From Cellulophaga sp. Hel_I_12 (GTDB lineage: Bacteria; Bacteroidota; Bacteroidia; Flavobacteriales; Flavobacteriaceae), in NCBI RefSeq assembly GCF_000799565.1, contig NZ_JUHB01000001.1, forward strand, positions 3,227,501 to 3,291,500: DNA of 64,000 bases. The letters are read 5' to 3'. Both the position numbers and the translations under genes were made by a program. The notes under the pieces were generated by a model. That model was not told the DNA's origin. It made no database searches and saw only the letters and a program-made list of their open reading frames with translations. The stretch's first letter is position 1, and each line of letters begins with the position of its first letter. Shown in pieces: positions 8,520 to 19,332 of the stretch.

Positions 8520-10808
8520 ATGAGTAAAGAATCTAAACGACGTGAGGCATTAGTGTATCATGCAAAGCCTCAACCAGGCAAAATAAAAATTGTACCCACA
8601 AAACCTTATGCAACCCAGCGCGATTTAGCCTTAGCCTATTCTCCTGGGGTTGCAGAGCCTTGCTTAGAAATAGCTAAAGACAAGGAAAATGTCTACAAAT
8701 ATACCTCCAAAGGAAACTTAGTTGCTGTAATATCAAACGGTACAGCCGTATTAGGATTAGGTAATATTGGTCCTGAAGCTTCAAAGCCCGTCATGGAAGG
8801 TAAAGGCTTGTTGTTTAAAATATTTGCTGATATCGATGGTATGGATATTGAAATTGATACCGAAGATGTAGAGAAATTTATCGAAACGGTAAAAATGATT
8901 GCTCCTACTTTTGGAGGAATTAATTTAGAAGACATAAAAGCACCTGAAGCTTTTGAAATAGAACGCCGATTAAAAGAAGAGCTTGATATTCCGGTAATGC
9001 ATGACGATCAGCATGGAACAGCGATCATCTCAGCCGCCGCGCTTTTAAATGCACTAGAACTGACTCATAAAGGCATCGACGAAGTACGCATCGTTATTAG
9101 TGGGGCAGGGGCAGCCGCAGTTTCTTGTACACGATTGTATAAGGCTTTTGGCGCAAAAGACGAGAATATTGTGATGCTCGATAGTAAAGGGGTTATTAGG
9201 TCAGATAGAGAAACTTTATCTGTAGAGAAATTAGAATTTGCCTCGGATAGAAAAATAGATACCCTTGAAGAAGCAATGGTCGATGCCGATGTTTTTGTGG
9301 GGCTGTCAATAGCCGATATTGTAACGCCAGAGATGTTGTTGTCTATGGCTGCAAATCCTATTGTTTTTGCCATGGCTAATCCTGATCCTGAAATAGAGTA
9401 TGATTTAGCCGTAAAAACTAGAAAAGATATTATTATGGCTACGGGTCGCTCTGACCATCCAAACCAAGTAAATAATGTGCTGGGTTTTCCTTTTATTTTT
9501 AGGGGTGCTTTAGATGTCAGAGCAACAAAGATAAACGAAGCTATGAAAATGGCAGCGGTTAAGGCCTTAGCAGATTTAGCGAAACAGCCAGTCCCCGAGC
9601 AAGTAAATATTGCTTATGGAGAAACTAGACTCACTTTTGGTAAGGAGTATATTATTCCAAAGCCTTTTGACCCAAGACTTATTGCCGAAATACCGCCTGC
9701 AGTAGCTAGAGCTGCTATGGAAAGTGGAGTAGCTAAAAACCCCATAGAAGATTGGGATAAGTATAAAGAAGAATTGTTGCTGCGTTTGGGCAACGACAAT
9801 AAAATTGTTCGTCTACTGCATAACAGGGCTAAGATGAGTCCCAAGAAAATTGTTTTTGCAGAAGCTGAACATTTAGATGTTCTGAAAGCAGCACAAATTG
9901 CTTTTGAAGAAGGCATTGCGATTCCTATTTTATTGGGTAATAAAGAGCTCATTACCGAGCTTAAAAACGAGTTAGAGTTTGATGCTGATTTGATTATTCT
10001 TGATCCAAAAGATAAAGAATCCCTGACACAACGAGATCAGTACGCCACTAAATTTTGGGAGAATAGAAAAAGGAGTGGGGTTTCTCTGTATGGCGCAAAA
10101 TCTAAAATGCGGGAGCGCAACTATTTTGCGGCCATGATGGTTTTAGAAGGGGATGCTGATGGCATGATTTCGGGCTACTCAAGAGCTTACCCAACGGTTG
10201 TGAAACCCATTTTTGAAGTGATAGGTAGGGCTTCAAATGTTAAAAAAGTAGCTACGGTAAATATTATGATTACGGAGCGTGGCCCTTTGTTTTTGGCAGA
10301 CACCTCCATAAATATAGATCCAACAGCTTCCGAGCTTGCTGAAATAGCTAAAATGACGGCCAATGTGGCAACCACATTTGGTTTTGATCCGGTTATGGCG
10401 ATGTTGTCTTATGCTAATTTTGGTTCTTCAAGTCATCCAGATGCAACCAAAGTGCGCGACGCCGTTAAAATTTTACATGAAACAGCTCCTGATTTAGTGG
10501 TTGATGGTGAAGTTCAGATGGATTTTGCCCTAAACAAAGACTTACATCAAAGTAAGTTCCCCTTTTCTAAGTTAGCAGGAAAAAAAGTAAATACCTTAAT
10601 TTTCCCTAATCTGGAGTCTGCCAACATTACCTATAAATTATTGAAAGAATTAAATAAAGCCGATAGTATCGGCCCCATCATGTTAGGGCTCAGAAGATCG
10701 GTTCATATTCTTCAATTAGGGGCAGGGGTTGATGAAATGGTAAATATGGTGGCCATTGCCGTTATTGATGCCCAAGAAAGAGAAAAACGTAAAAAAGCGA
10801 AAGAGTAA
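8520..10808 (+). CDS. maeB: NADP-dependent malic enzyme with C-terminal phosphotransacetylase-like domain
   Basis: MaeB oxidatively decarboxylates malate to pyruvate, yielding NADPH. The 762-aa length is typical for the fused form. Residues about 15-430 form the malic enzyme part, with the Tyr-containing YSPGVAEPC segment, the metal and substrate stretch PVMHDDQHGTA and a Rossmann motif VISGAGAAA. Residues about 430-760 resemble phosphate acetyltransferase; in MaeB this domain is regulatory and binds acetyl-CoA rather than acting as an enzyme. It has its own terminator-promoter boundary upstream and stands 107 bases before ruvA. Confidence 0.96.
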   Translation: MSKESKRREALVYHAKPQPGKIKIVPTKPYATQRDLALAYSPGVAEPCLEIAKDKENVYKYTSKGNLVAVISNGTAVLGLGNIGPEASKPVMEGKGLLFKIFADIDGMDIEIDTEDVEKFIETVKMIAPTFGGINLEDIKAPEAFEIERRLKEELDIPVMHDDQHGTAIISAAALLNALELTHKGIDEVRIVISGAGAAAVSCTRLYKAFGAKDENIVMLDSKGVIRSDRETLSVEKLEFASDRKIDTLEEAMVDADVFVGLSIADIVTPEMLLSMAANPIVFAMANPDPEIEYDLAVKTRKDIIMATGRSDHPNQVNNVLGFPFIFRGALDVRATKINEAMKMAAVKALADLAKQPVPEQVNIAYGETRLTFGKEYIIPKPFDPRLIAEIPPAVARAAMESGVAKNPIEDWDKYKEELLLRLGNDNKIVRLLHNRAKMSPKKIVFAEAEHLDVLKAAQIAFEEGIAIPILLGNKELITELKNELEFDADLIILDPKDKESLTQRDQYATKFWENRKRSGVSLYGAKSKMRERNYFAAMMVLEGDADGMISGYSRAYPTVVKPIFEVIGRASNVKKVATVNIMITERGPLFLADTSINIDPTASELAEIAKMTANVATTFGFDPVMAMLSYANFGSSSHPDATKVRDAVKILHETAPDLVVDGEVQMDFALNKDLHQSKFPFSKLAGKKVNTLIFPNLESANITYKLLKELNKADSIGPIMLGLRRSVHILQLGAGVDEMVNMVAIAVIDAQEREKRKKAKE

Positions 10809-10915
10809 TTTTTCAGGAAGTTAAATTTTTAAGGAGTAAAAATTTTGAAGCTTTAGTGACCATAGAAGATTTTTAATTTAGCTAAGAGCCAGAACCAACA
10901 ACGAGAATAGCAGTT

Positions 10916-11497
10916 ATGATTCATCATTTAAAAGGAAAGTTAGTAGAGAAAAATCCTACACATGTAGTAGTAGAGTGTGGGGGTGTGGGTTATTTTGTCA
11001 ACATCTCTTTACATACGTTTTCTAAAATTTTAGATGCTGAAAATATTAGCCTTTTTACACATCTTCAAGTAAAGGAAGATTCTCATACCTTATTTGGTTT
11101 TTATGAGAAATCTGAAAGGGAAATTTTTAGACTTTTACTGTCGGTCTCAGGAATAGGATCAAGCACGGCCCGAACGATGCTTTCTTCCATGGAGCCCATG
11201 CAAATTAGAGATGCTATAGCGACTAGTAACGTTGCCTCTATACAGTCTGTAAAGGGTATAGGAGCAAAAACTGCACAACGTGTAATTCTAGATTTGAAGG
11301 ACAAAGTTTTAAAAATCTACGATATTGACGAAGTTTCAGCCACTTTAAACAATACAAATAAAGATGAAGCGTTATCTGCTTTAGAAGTTCTTGGTTTTGT
11401 GCGTAAGCAATCTGAAAGGGTTGTGGACAAAATCGTAAGTCAAGATGCTTCCTTAAGCGTGGAAGATATCATAAAGCTTTCACTCAAAAATTTGTAA
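10916..11497 (+). CDS. ruvA: Holliday junction branch migration protein RuvA
   Basis: RuvA is the junction-binding tetramer that loads RuvB. The 193-aa protein has an N-terminal OB fold (residues 1-62, starting MIHHLKGKLVEK), a central pair of helix-hairpin-helix motifs (LLSVSGIGSSTARTML and IQSVKGIGAKTAQRVI, about 72-125) and the small C-terminal RuvB-interacting domain (about 148-193). Its length is normal. ruvB lies about 8.5 kb away, so the two subunits are not in one operon here. The stop codon is followed after five bases by the sprA start, an arrangement that recurs in flavobacteria. Confidence 0.97.
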   Translation: MIHHLKGKLVEKNPTHVVVECGGVGYFVNISLHTFSKILDAENISLFTHLQVKEDSHTLFGFYEKSEREIFRLLLSVSGIGSSTARTMLSSMEPMQIRDAIATSNVASIQSVKGIGAKTAQRVILDLKDKVLKIYDIDEVSATLNNTNKDEALSALEVLGFVRKQSERVVDKIVSQDASLSVEDIIKLSLKNL

Positions 11498-11502
11498 GAA
11501 GT

Positions 11503-14500
11503 TTGAAAAAAAGGGCAAAATTAATCCTTAAATCTTCTAGATTTAGGCTACTACTGGTATCTGTAATTTTCTTTGGTGTCTCGCACATGACCTATGCGCA
11601 AGAGACAACTGAACAAGAAAATGACTCTGTACAAACAGGAATAGCACTAGGGAAACTTCAATTAAAAAATCCTAAAAGTATCCTTTCAAGGTACACCTAC
11701 GATCCAAAATTAGATCGTTATTTTTATTCAGAATCTGTTGGAAATTTTGATATTAGCTATCCTATTATTTTAACGCCGCAGGAGTATCAAGCACTAGCCC
11801 GAAAAGAAAATATGAGATCTTATTTTAAAGATAAGATTGATGCCTACTCCGGAAAAAAAGAAGGAAGTGAAGAAGCAAGAAAAAATTTACTACCCAATTT
11901 CTACGTAAACAATAATTTTTTTGAGTCTGTTTTTGGAGGTAATACCATTGAAGTAATTCCTCAAGGATCTATTGCTATGGATTTAGGAGTGCTTTGGCAA
12001 AAGAACGACAATCCATCACTTTCGCCGCGCCAAAGGACAAATTTAGCCTTTGATTTTGATCAACAAATTCGGTTGAGCATGTTAGGTAAAATAGGGGAGC
12101 GGTTACAAGTAAACGCCAACTATGATACCGAAGCAACTTTTGATTTTCAAAATATAGTTAAGTTAGATTACACACCGACAGAAGATGATATTTTACAGAA
12201 AATTGAAGTTGGTAATGTAAATATGCCCTTAAACAGTTCTTTAATACAAGGAGCTCAGAGTCTTTTTGGGATTAAAACCCAACTACAATTTGGAAAAACT
12301 ACAGTAACTACCGTATTTTCGGACCAACAATCTCAGAACAGTACCGTAGTAGCTCAAGGGGGAGGTACCCTAAATGACTTTTCAATTACAGCCCTTGATT
12401 ACGAAGAAGACAAACACTTTTTCTTATCACAATTTTTTAGAGATACGTACGATAATGCCTTGATTAATTATCCGTATAAAAATACACCCGTACAAATTAC
12501 ACGTATTGAGGTTTGGGTCACCAATAGAAGCCAACAAACGCTAAATGTTCGAAATGTAGTGGCTATTCAGGATTTAGGAGAAGCACAAGCAGAAAAAACA
12601 AGAATAGGTAGGTTAAATGGTAATCCTCCTGGGTTTTTTAATAGCAGTACTGCAGGTGATTTACCTAGAAATGGAGCCAACGATTTTGACCCTAAATTAA
12701 TAGATAACGGAGGAGTTTTAACAGCTCAAATTAGAGATATTGCAACCGTTGAGGCAGGTTTTAATGTGCCAGGTTATCAAATAAATCAAGGCTTTGATTA
12801 TGCTATTCTAGAAAACGCAAGAAAACTAGAAGAAGTACGTGACTTTCAATTCGATCAGCAATTAGGGTATATTTCTTTAAATCAACGCTTGAGTAACGAT
12901 GAGGTTTTAGCAGTGGCCTATCAATACACCTACAAAGGTCAAGTGTATCAAGTAGGTGAGTTTGCTAACGGTGGCATTGATGCCACTACCGTTTCGGGCG
13001 GTGCAAGTCCTATCATCAATAACAACACCCTAATTCTTAAATTATTAAAAAGTAACGTTACGAATGTTTCTGATCCCATATGGGATTTAATGATGAAGAA
13101 CATCTATACCACAGGTGCATTTAGGCTAAGTCAAGAAGATTTTAAGTTAAATATTTTATATTCAGATCCCACCCCAAGGAACTATATTACGAAAGTAAAT
13201 GACAATGGATGGCCTGCTAATTTAGAGGAACGTATTTTATTAAACCTCTTTAACTTAGACCGCTTAAATATTTACAATGATGCACAGCCTGGTGGTGATG
13301 GTTTTTTTGATTTCGTACCAGGAGTAACCGTCGATACCCAAAGTGGTAGAATTATATTTACAAAAGTCGAGCCTTTTGGAGCGTTTTTATTTGAGACCTT
13401 AGGGGGTGGAGTATACGATGTAACTAATGAGCAGGGCTATAACGAAAATCAAAAGAAATACGTTTTTAGGAGCATGTACTCCCTTACCAAGGCTGCTGCT
13501 TTAGAAGACGCCGATAAAAACAAATTTTTATTAAAAGGACGCTATAAATCCGAAGGAAATAATGGTATTCCTATTGGGGCTTTTAATGTTCCTCGTGGAT
13601 CAGTTCGCGTTACTGCGGGTGGTCGCCAGTTACAAGAAGGGATAGATTACACTGTAAATTATATTGCAGGAACGGTTCAAATAACAGACCCTTCTTTACA
13701 AGCTTCAAATACACCTATTAACATATCGGTCGAAAATACAGCGGTTTTTGGACAACAAGCTAGAAGGTATACGGGTATTAATATAGAACATCAAATTAAT
13801 AATAATTTTGTGCTAGGTGGTACGCTTATAAATTTAAATGAAAGACCTCAAACCCAAAAAGCAAATTATGGCTTAGAGCCTGTAAACAATACTATTTTTG
13901 GATTGAATGGCAATTTTTCAACTGAAGTTCCTTTTTTAACTAGGTTAGTCAATAAATTACCAAACATAGATACCGATGTTCCATCTAACGTATCGGTACG
14001 GGGAGAAGTCGCTTTTTTAAGTCCTGGAACGCCAAAAAATGATGATTTTAATGGAGAATCAACCACGTATTTAGATGATTTTGAAGGCGCACAATCCTTA
14101 ATCGATATCCGCTCTTCTCTAGGATGGTCGTTAGCAAGTACCCCATTAGAATTTTTACCAGGGGGACAATTAGCAGGCAGTTCGCCGACTGATGATGCCA
14201 ATTTAGAAAATGGATATGGGCGTTCAAAAATGGCTTGGTATTCCGTGGATCCCATATTTTATTCTATTAGAGATAGACCTTCAGGCATTTCTGATTCAGA
14301 TGTTTCCTTGAATCAGACCAGACGTGTTTTTATCGATGAGGTATTTCCTGAAACCGACCAAGCGCAAGGCCAGTCCAGAGTTCAAACTACCTTAGATTTG
14401 GTGTATTACCCAAATACAAAAGGCCCCTATAATAACAATCCTAATTTTGCGACAGAACAGCCCAATCAAAAATGGGGCGGGATGATGCGTCCTTTAAGTA

Positions 14501-17500
14501 GTACCAATTTTGAGCAATCGAATGTTGAATTCGTGCAGTTTTGGGTCTTAGATCCTTATGTAGACGGAGTTGCAACGAGCGCAGGAGAATTAGTGTTTAA
14601 CTTAGGAAATATTTCAGAAGACATTTTAAAAGACGGTCGTAAGCAATACGAAAACGGCTTGCCAGGCGTACAAAGTAATGACTTGGTGGCGCCAACATCT
14701 TGGGGTCAAGTACCCGCAACACAGTCTTTAGTGTATGCCTTTGATGTGAATGAAAATAATAGAGGTTTGCAAGATGTGGGCTTTGATGGTTTAAATGATG
14801 CTGATGAAGCATCGGTTTACTCGAACAATACAGGCGCTGACCCTGCTTTAGATAACTACCAATATTACTTAAATAGAGAAGGTGGAATATTAGAACGCTA
14901 TTTAGATTTTAACAACCCAGAGGGGAACTCTCCGGTACAAGTAACCAATACCAATAGGGGTTCAACCACCTTACCTGATGTTGAAGATATTGATCGCGAT
15001 TTAACTATGAATACCATTAATAGTTATTACGAGTATCGGGTTGCGATTAAACCCAACACCACTATTAATGATCAGTATGTTACTGATATTAGAGAGAATG
15101 TACTTTCGGGAAATAATATTCCTGATGGTTCTGAGGTTCGAAGCCGTTGGATTCAATATAAAATTCCATTAAGTAACTTTTCGAATGCTATAGGAGGAAT
15201 ATCAGATTTTAGATCCATCAGTTTTTTAAGGATGTACTTAACAGGTTTTTCAAGTGATGTATCACTGCGTTTTGCAACTCTAGATTTGGTGCGAGGTGAT
15301 TGGAGAACGTATGCTAAAACATTACAACCAGGGGTTGACGATAACGTTGCTGACGATATGACCTTAGTTGATGTAAATACCGTGAACATCACAGAAAATG
15401 AGCGAAGAGAACCTATCCCTTATAAATTACCGCCAGGGGTTATCCGAGAACAATTGAACAACAACAATACCTTAATTCGTCAAAATGAGCAATCCTTATC
15501 TTTTGCGGTTGAAAATCTAGAGCCACAAGATTCAAGAGGGGTATTTAAAAATATAAATATAGATGTTCGTCAGTATAAAAAATTGAGAATGTTTATGCAT
15601 GCGGAAGAGATTTCAGATTCAGATTACTTAGATGGTGAAATACCTTTAGTTGGTTTTTTAAGAATCGGAACAGATTTCTCTCAAAATTTTTATCAAATAG
15701 AAATTCCTTTATCGTTTACTGATTTTGGCGCTACGCAAGCTGAAGATATATGGCCAGAAATGAACGAATTGGCTATAGATTTAGCTGATTTGAGTAAAGT
15801 AAAATCTTTTGGCATTGCCAATCAAACCTTAAATCAGATTAGTTATTACGATATTATTGATGGCGATGCTATTCCTGTAACAGAATTTGCTCCTAGAACG
15901 CTTGGCGTTACCAGAATTGGTATCAAAGGAAACCCATCTTTAGGCAGTTTACGAAGTATGATGGTGGGTGTAAAAAACCAAAGTTCTCAATTTGCAAGGG
16001 GAGAAGTTTGGTTTAATGAGTTGCGCTTGGCAGGTTTAGATAATAACGGCGGATGGGCAAGTATTGCAGCCGTAGATTTAAATATTGCAGATTTTGCTGA
16101 TGTTTCTGCCACAGGTAGCAAAAGTACTTCAGGCTTTGGAGCCGTAGATCAAATGCCAAATGAAAGAGCTCGTGAAGATGCGATATCCTATGATGTGGTG
16201 ACCAACTTAAACATGGGACAATTACTTCCTAAAAAATGGGGAATTCAATTACCATTTAATTATGGGGTATCCGAACAAATGATTACTCCAGAGTTCGATC
16301 CTGTTTATGATGATTTAAAGTTAAACGATCGTATTGCAGCTGAAACAACACAGGAAGGGAAAGATCAAGTTTTACAACAAGCCGAAGATTACACCAAAAG
16401 AACAAGTATTAACCTCATTGGAGTTCGAAAAAATAGAGGGGAAGAGGCCGAGGAAAACTTTTACGATATCGAAAACTTTACCTTTAATTACTCCTACAAT
16501 GAAACAAATCATCGTGATTTCGAAATAGCCAATTTACAAGAGCAAAATGTAACTACTGGCTTTGTATATAACCATAGTTTTAAACCCTTGACTGTTGCAC
16601 CTTTTGTAAAAAAGGACTCACTGTTTACTGGTGCGTATTGGAAATGGTTAAAGGAATTAAATTTGAGTTTACTACCTTCTACGGTGACTGTAAATTCTAA
16701 CATCAATCGAAATTTTAACCAACAACAGTTTAGAGATGTTTTGGAGCCAGGTGTTGATGCCTTAGATTTGCCACTACTGCAACAACGGAATTATTTGTTT
16801 AATTGGCAGTATGCCTTAAATTATACCTTAACAAAATCATTGCGCCTAAATATTCAGGCCTCAAATAGTAATATTGTTCGGAATTACTTTAACCAAGATA
16901 ATAACTCAGCCTCTTTAATTAATCAAGAATTAGATATCTGGGATGGTTTTTGGGATATTGGAGAACCCAATAGGCATGCACAACAATTGCAATTAAATTA
17001 CGATTTGCCGTTTAAATTGGTACCCGTATTAGACTTTATTACTGGGCAATACAGCTACACGAGTAATTTTGACTGGCAACGTGGTGGCGATGCATTAATT
17101 GAAGTTGCAGGAGAAACTATAAATACGGTTCAAAACTCGCACAGACATGAGTTTTCTTCGAATATGAATTTGCAGAAGTTGTATGATTTAGTAGGTCTTA
17201 AAAAGGTAAAAGGCAATGCAAAAGCCTTGGCGGTTAGCTCAAAGACAAGCGATAAAAATGAAAACACGAATAAAACAAGTCCTTTATTTAATACGTTTAT
17301 AGATGTTGTCACAATGGTAAAGCGTTTAAATGTGGCTTACGAGCAAACAAGTGGAACAGCCTTACCAGGATACACCCAGTCTATTGGGTTTTTAGGAACA
17401 ACAAGACCTTCATTAGGCTTTGTTTTTGGTAGCCAACAAGCCGATGTGCGTTTTGAAGCCGCAAGAAATGGATGGCTTACCACCTTTTCAGACTTTAACC

Positions 17501-18654
17501 AGCAATTTGTTCAAAATATTAATACGCGTTTAAATATCACAGCGACAGCCCAGCCTGTAAAGGATTTAACCATCGACTTAAGTGCAGATAGACAGTATCA
17601 AAAAAGGTATGAAGAAAGCTTTAGAATCGATGAAATTGGCCCCAATGATTATTTGTATAATAATTTGTTAGGAAACGATTTTGGCAACTTTAGTGTTTCA
17701 ACAGTCATGTTAGGAACAGTTTTTAGTCAAAGCGATGAATTTACTTCAGAAACTTTTGAAACATTTAAGCAGAACCGAATTACAATAGCAAATAGACTCC
17801 TATCTGATAGAGGTCAAGCCCCAGGAGCACTAGATGCTGACGGTTTTCCAGAACAGTATGGGAAAACAAGTCAAGAAGTATTGTTACCTGCTTTTTTTGC
17901 CGCTTATACCGGACAAGGTGTAGATCGCGTAAATTTAGATGCCTTTAGAGATATTCCTATTCCAAACTGGACTTTGAAGTATACGGGTTTAATGAATATT
18001 AAATGGTTTAAGAGTAAGTTTAAGCGTTTCTCCATTAATCATGGCTACAGAGCGGCTTACAGTATCAACTCTTTTCAGACAAATTTAGAGAAAGTACAAT
18101 TACTTTCTGAAGGTCTGCCAGCTGTAAATGCAGAAAATTTAGATTTATTACCAGATAACATTATAAGCAATGTAGTGCTCACCGATGAATTTAACCCTTT
18201 AGTAAAAGTAGATTTTGAAATGAAAAATTCTATGAGTGTTTTGGCAGAAGTGCGCACCAATAGAACTTTATCCTTAAGCTTTGATAATAGTTTACTTACT
18301 GAAATTAATGGGAAAGACTATACCGTTGGACTTGGTTATCGCTTTAAAGATGTACAAATGGTCACCAATATTGGAGGACAAAAAACACGGTTAAAAGGCG
18401 ATTTAAACATTAAATTAGATGCCACCTTACGGGATAACATAACCTATATTAGAAATTTAGATTTAGACAATAATCAAATTACCTCAGGGCAAAATTTATT
18501 TAATGTAAAGTTTAATGTAGATTATGCACTGACTAAAAATGTGAATGCTTTATTTTTCTACGATCATTCGTTTTCTCAGTTTGCCGTTTCTACAGCATTT
18601 CCACAAACCACGATAAATACCGGCTTTACTATTCGCTATAATTTTGGTAATTAA
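11503..18654 (+). CDS. sprA: T9SS outer-membrane translocon protein SprA (gliding motility)
   Basis: SprA is the giant beta-barrel pore of the type IX secretion system, needed for gliding and for export of CTD-bearing proteins. The 2383-aa product has the expected size (about 2400 aa). Residues 1-33 form a signal peptide ending near YAQE; the rest is rich in beta-strand-like alternation, with the N-terminal stretch LSRYTYDPKLDRYFYSE and the C-terminal strand GFTIRYNFGN ending in an outer-membrane-type residue pattern. The only in-frame start before the signal peptide is TTG at 11503, five bases after the ruvA stop, so translational coupling with ruvA is likely. Its clients may include the CHU_C protein at 47743. 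Confidence 0.96.
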   Translation: MKKRAKLILKSSRFRLLLVSVIFFGVSHMTYAQETTEQENDSVQTGIALGKLQLKNPKSILSRYTYDPKLDRYFYSESVGNFDISYPIILTPQEYQALARKENMRSYFKDKIDAYSGKKEGSEEARKNLLPNFYVNNNFFESVFGGNTIEVIPQGSIAMDLGVLWQKNDNPSLSPRQRTNLAFDFDQQIRLSMLGKIGERLQVNANYDTEATFDFQNIVKLDYTPTEDDILQKIEVGNVNMPLNSSLIQGAQSLFGIKTQLQFGKTTVTTVFSDQQSQNSTVVAQGGGTLNDFSITALDYEEDKHFFLSQFFRDTYDNALINYPYKNTPVQITRIEVWVTNRSQQTLNVRNVVAIQDLGEAQAEKTRIGRLNGNPPGFFNSSTAGDLPRNGANDFDPKLIDNGGVLTAQIRDIATVEAGFNVPGYQINQGFDYAILENARKLEEVRDFQFDQQLGYISLNQRLSNDEVLAVAYQYTYKGQVYQVGEFANGGIDATTVSGGASPIINNNTLILKLLKSNVTNVSDPIWDLMMKNIYTTGAFRLSQEDFKLNILYSDPTPRNYITKVNDNGWPANLEERILLNLFNLDRLNIYNDAQPGGDGFFDFVPGVTVDTQSGRIIFTKVEPFGAFLFETLGGGVYDVTNEQGYNENQKKYVFRSMYSLTKAAALEDADKNKFLLKGRYKSEGNNGIPIGAFNVPRGSVRVTAGGRQLQEGIDYTVNYIAGTVQITDPSLQASNTPINISVENTAVFGQQARRYTGINIEHQINNNFVLGGTLINLNERPQTQKANYGLEPVNNTIFGLNGNFSTEVPFLTRLVNKLPNIDTDVPSNVSVRGEVAFLSPGTPKNDDFNGESTTYLDDFEGAQSLIDIRSSLGWSLASTPLEFLPGGQLAGSSPTDDANLENGYGRSKMAWYSVDPIFYSIRDRPSGISDSDVSLNQTRRVFIDEVFPETDQAQGQSRVQTTLDLVYYPNTKGPYNNNPNFATEQPNQKWGGMMRPLSSTNFEQSNVEFVQFWVLDPYVDGVATSAGELVFNLGNISEDILKDGRKQYENGLPGVQSNDLVAPTSWGQVPATQSLVYAFDVNENNRGLQDVGFDGLNDADEASVYSNNTGADPALDNYQYYLNREGGILERYLDFNNPEGNSPVQVTNTNRGSTTLPDVEDIDRDLTMNTINSYYEYRVAIKPNTTINDQYVTDIRENVLSGNNIPDGSEVRSRWIQYKIPLSNFSNAIGGISDFRSISFLRMYLTGFSSDVSLRFATLDLVRGDWRTYAKTLQPGVDDNVADDMTLVDVNTVNITENERREPIPYKLPPGVIREQLNNNNTLIRQNEQSLSFAVENLEPQDSRGVFKNINIDVRQYKKLRMFMHAEEISDSDYLDGEIPLVGFLRIGTDFSQNFYQIEIPLSFTDFGATQAEDIWPEMNELAIDLADLSKVKSFGIANQTLNQISYYDIIDGDAIPVTEFAPRTLGVTRIGIKGNPSLGSLRSMMVGVKNQSSQFARGEVWFNELRLAGLDNNGGWASIAAVDLNIADFADVSATGSKSTSGFGAVDQMPNERAREDAISYDVVTNLNMGQLLPKKWGIQLPFNYGVSEQMITPEFDPVYDDLKLNDRIAAETTQEGKDQVLQQAEDYTKRTSINLIGVRKNRGEEAEENFYDIENFTFNYSYNETNHRDFEIANLQEQNVTTGFVYNHSFKPLTVAPFVKKDSLFTGAYWKWLKELNLSLLPSTVTVNSNINRNFNQQQFRDVLEPGVDALDLPLLQQRNYLFNWQYALNYTLTKSLRLNIQASNSNIVRNYFNQDNNSASLINQELDIWDGFWDIGEPNRHAQQLQLNYDLPFKLVPVLDFITGQYSYTSNFDWQRGGDALIEVAGETINTVQNSHRHEFSSNMNLQKLYDLVGLKKVKGNAKALAVSSKTSDKNENTNKTSPLFNTFIDVVTMVKRLNVAYEQTSGTALPGYTQSIGFLGTTRPSLGFVFGSQQADVRFEAARNGWLTTFSDFNQQFVQNINTRLNITATAQPVKDLTIDLSADRQYQKRYEESFRIDEIGPNDYLYNNLLGNDFGNFSVSTVMLGTVFSQSDEFTSETFETFKQNRITIANRLLSDRGQAPGALDADGFPEQYGKTSQEVLLPAFFAAYTGQGVDRVNLDAFRDIPIPNWTLKYTGLMNIKWFKSKFKRFSINHGYRAAYSINSFQTNLEKVQLLSEGLPAVNAENLDLLPDNIISNVVLTDEFNPLVKVDFEMKNSMSVLAEVRTNRTLSLSFDNSLLTEINGKDYTVGLGYRFKDVQMVTNIGGQKTRLKGDLNIKLDATLRDNITYIRNLDLDNNQITSGQNLFNVKFNVDYALTKNVNALFFYDHSFSQFAVSTAFPQTTINTGFTIRYNFGN

Positions 18655-18891
18655 TGGCGTGCTGACCATTTCTGAATGCACCAGTACTTGTTTGTTGTAG
18701 GTTTCAGTATTGAAATTTACTAATACCAATTTACAAATTCATTTATTATAAAAAGGCCATTTTACAACAAGGCTTCTGAATGTATCAAGTTTACGAGTTT
18801 ATTTTTTTAGAATTCAACATCTAAAATAGGCTTGCGATACCAAATAAGGGTAGGGCTAGGTTTTTTAATAAGGATTGAAATCGCACTTTTT
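18655..18891. other. Gene-free gap between sprA and the gcvH promoter
   Basis: No open frame of note and no terminator hairpin with a T-run was found after sprA. The only structure is a short loose repetition of TTCTGAATG (near 18672 and 18775), probably chance. Confidence 0.3.
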
Positions 18892-18923
18892 TTTGAATAC
18901 CTAATATTAATATTTTACATTTG
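18892..18923 (+). promoter_or_regulatory. Full Bacteroidota promoter of gcvH
   Basis: A TTTG -33 box at 18892-18895 and a TACATTTG -7 box at 18916-18923 are separated by 20 bases, matching the Bacteroidota housekeeping consensus in both boxes and spacing. The start codon follows 28 bases after the -7 box. Confidence 0.7.
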
Positions 18924-18951
18924 TTTTCTAAACAGATAGAAATACGACATT

Positions 18952-19332
18952 ATGAATATTCCCTCAGAATTAAAATATACAAAAGATCACGAATGGGTTA
19001 AAATAGAAGGAGATACCGCTACAGTGGGTATAACTGATTTTGCGCAAAGTGAACTTGGTGATATTGTTTATGTAGAAGTTGAGACTTTAGATGAAACCTT
19101 AGGTAAAGATGAAGTTTTCGGAACCGTTGAAGCCGTTAAAACAGTTTCAGATTTGTTTTTACCTCTTTCAGGTGAAATTATTGCCTTTAATGAAGGTTTA
19201 GAAGATAACCCAGAAGATGTAAATTCTGATCCTTACGGAAAAGGGTGGATGATAAAAATTAAAATTAGCGATAGCTCCGAAATTGATTCACTGTTAAGTG
19301 AGGCTGATTATAAGGAACTAGTGGGTGCTTAA
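18952..19332 (+). CDS. gcvH: Glycine cleavage system H protein
   Basis: GcvH carries the lipoyl arm that shuttles the aminomethyl group between the P, T and L proteins of glycine cleavage. The 126-aa protein has the normal length and the lipoylation site Lys63 in [11 protein letters not shown]. The other subunits are not in this window. A strong promoter precedes it. Its last eight bases overlap the GTG start of the VanZ-like gene, so the two are co-translated. The gcvH-vanZ-tonB order is common in flavobacteria. Confidence 0.97.
   Translation: MNIPSELKYTKDHEWVKIEGDTATVGITDFAQSELGDIVYVEVETLDETLGKDEVFGTVEAVKTVSDLFLPLSGEIIAFNEGLEDNPEDVNSDPYGKGWMIKIKISDSSEIDSLLSEADYKELVGA

Noticed and set aside
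13866..14255. 129-codon minus-strand open frame inside sprA
   Set aside because: It lies wholly antisense to the sprA reading frame, has no independent start signals and its composition mirrors the sense codons.
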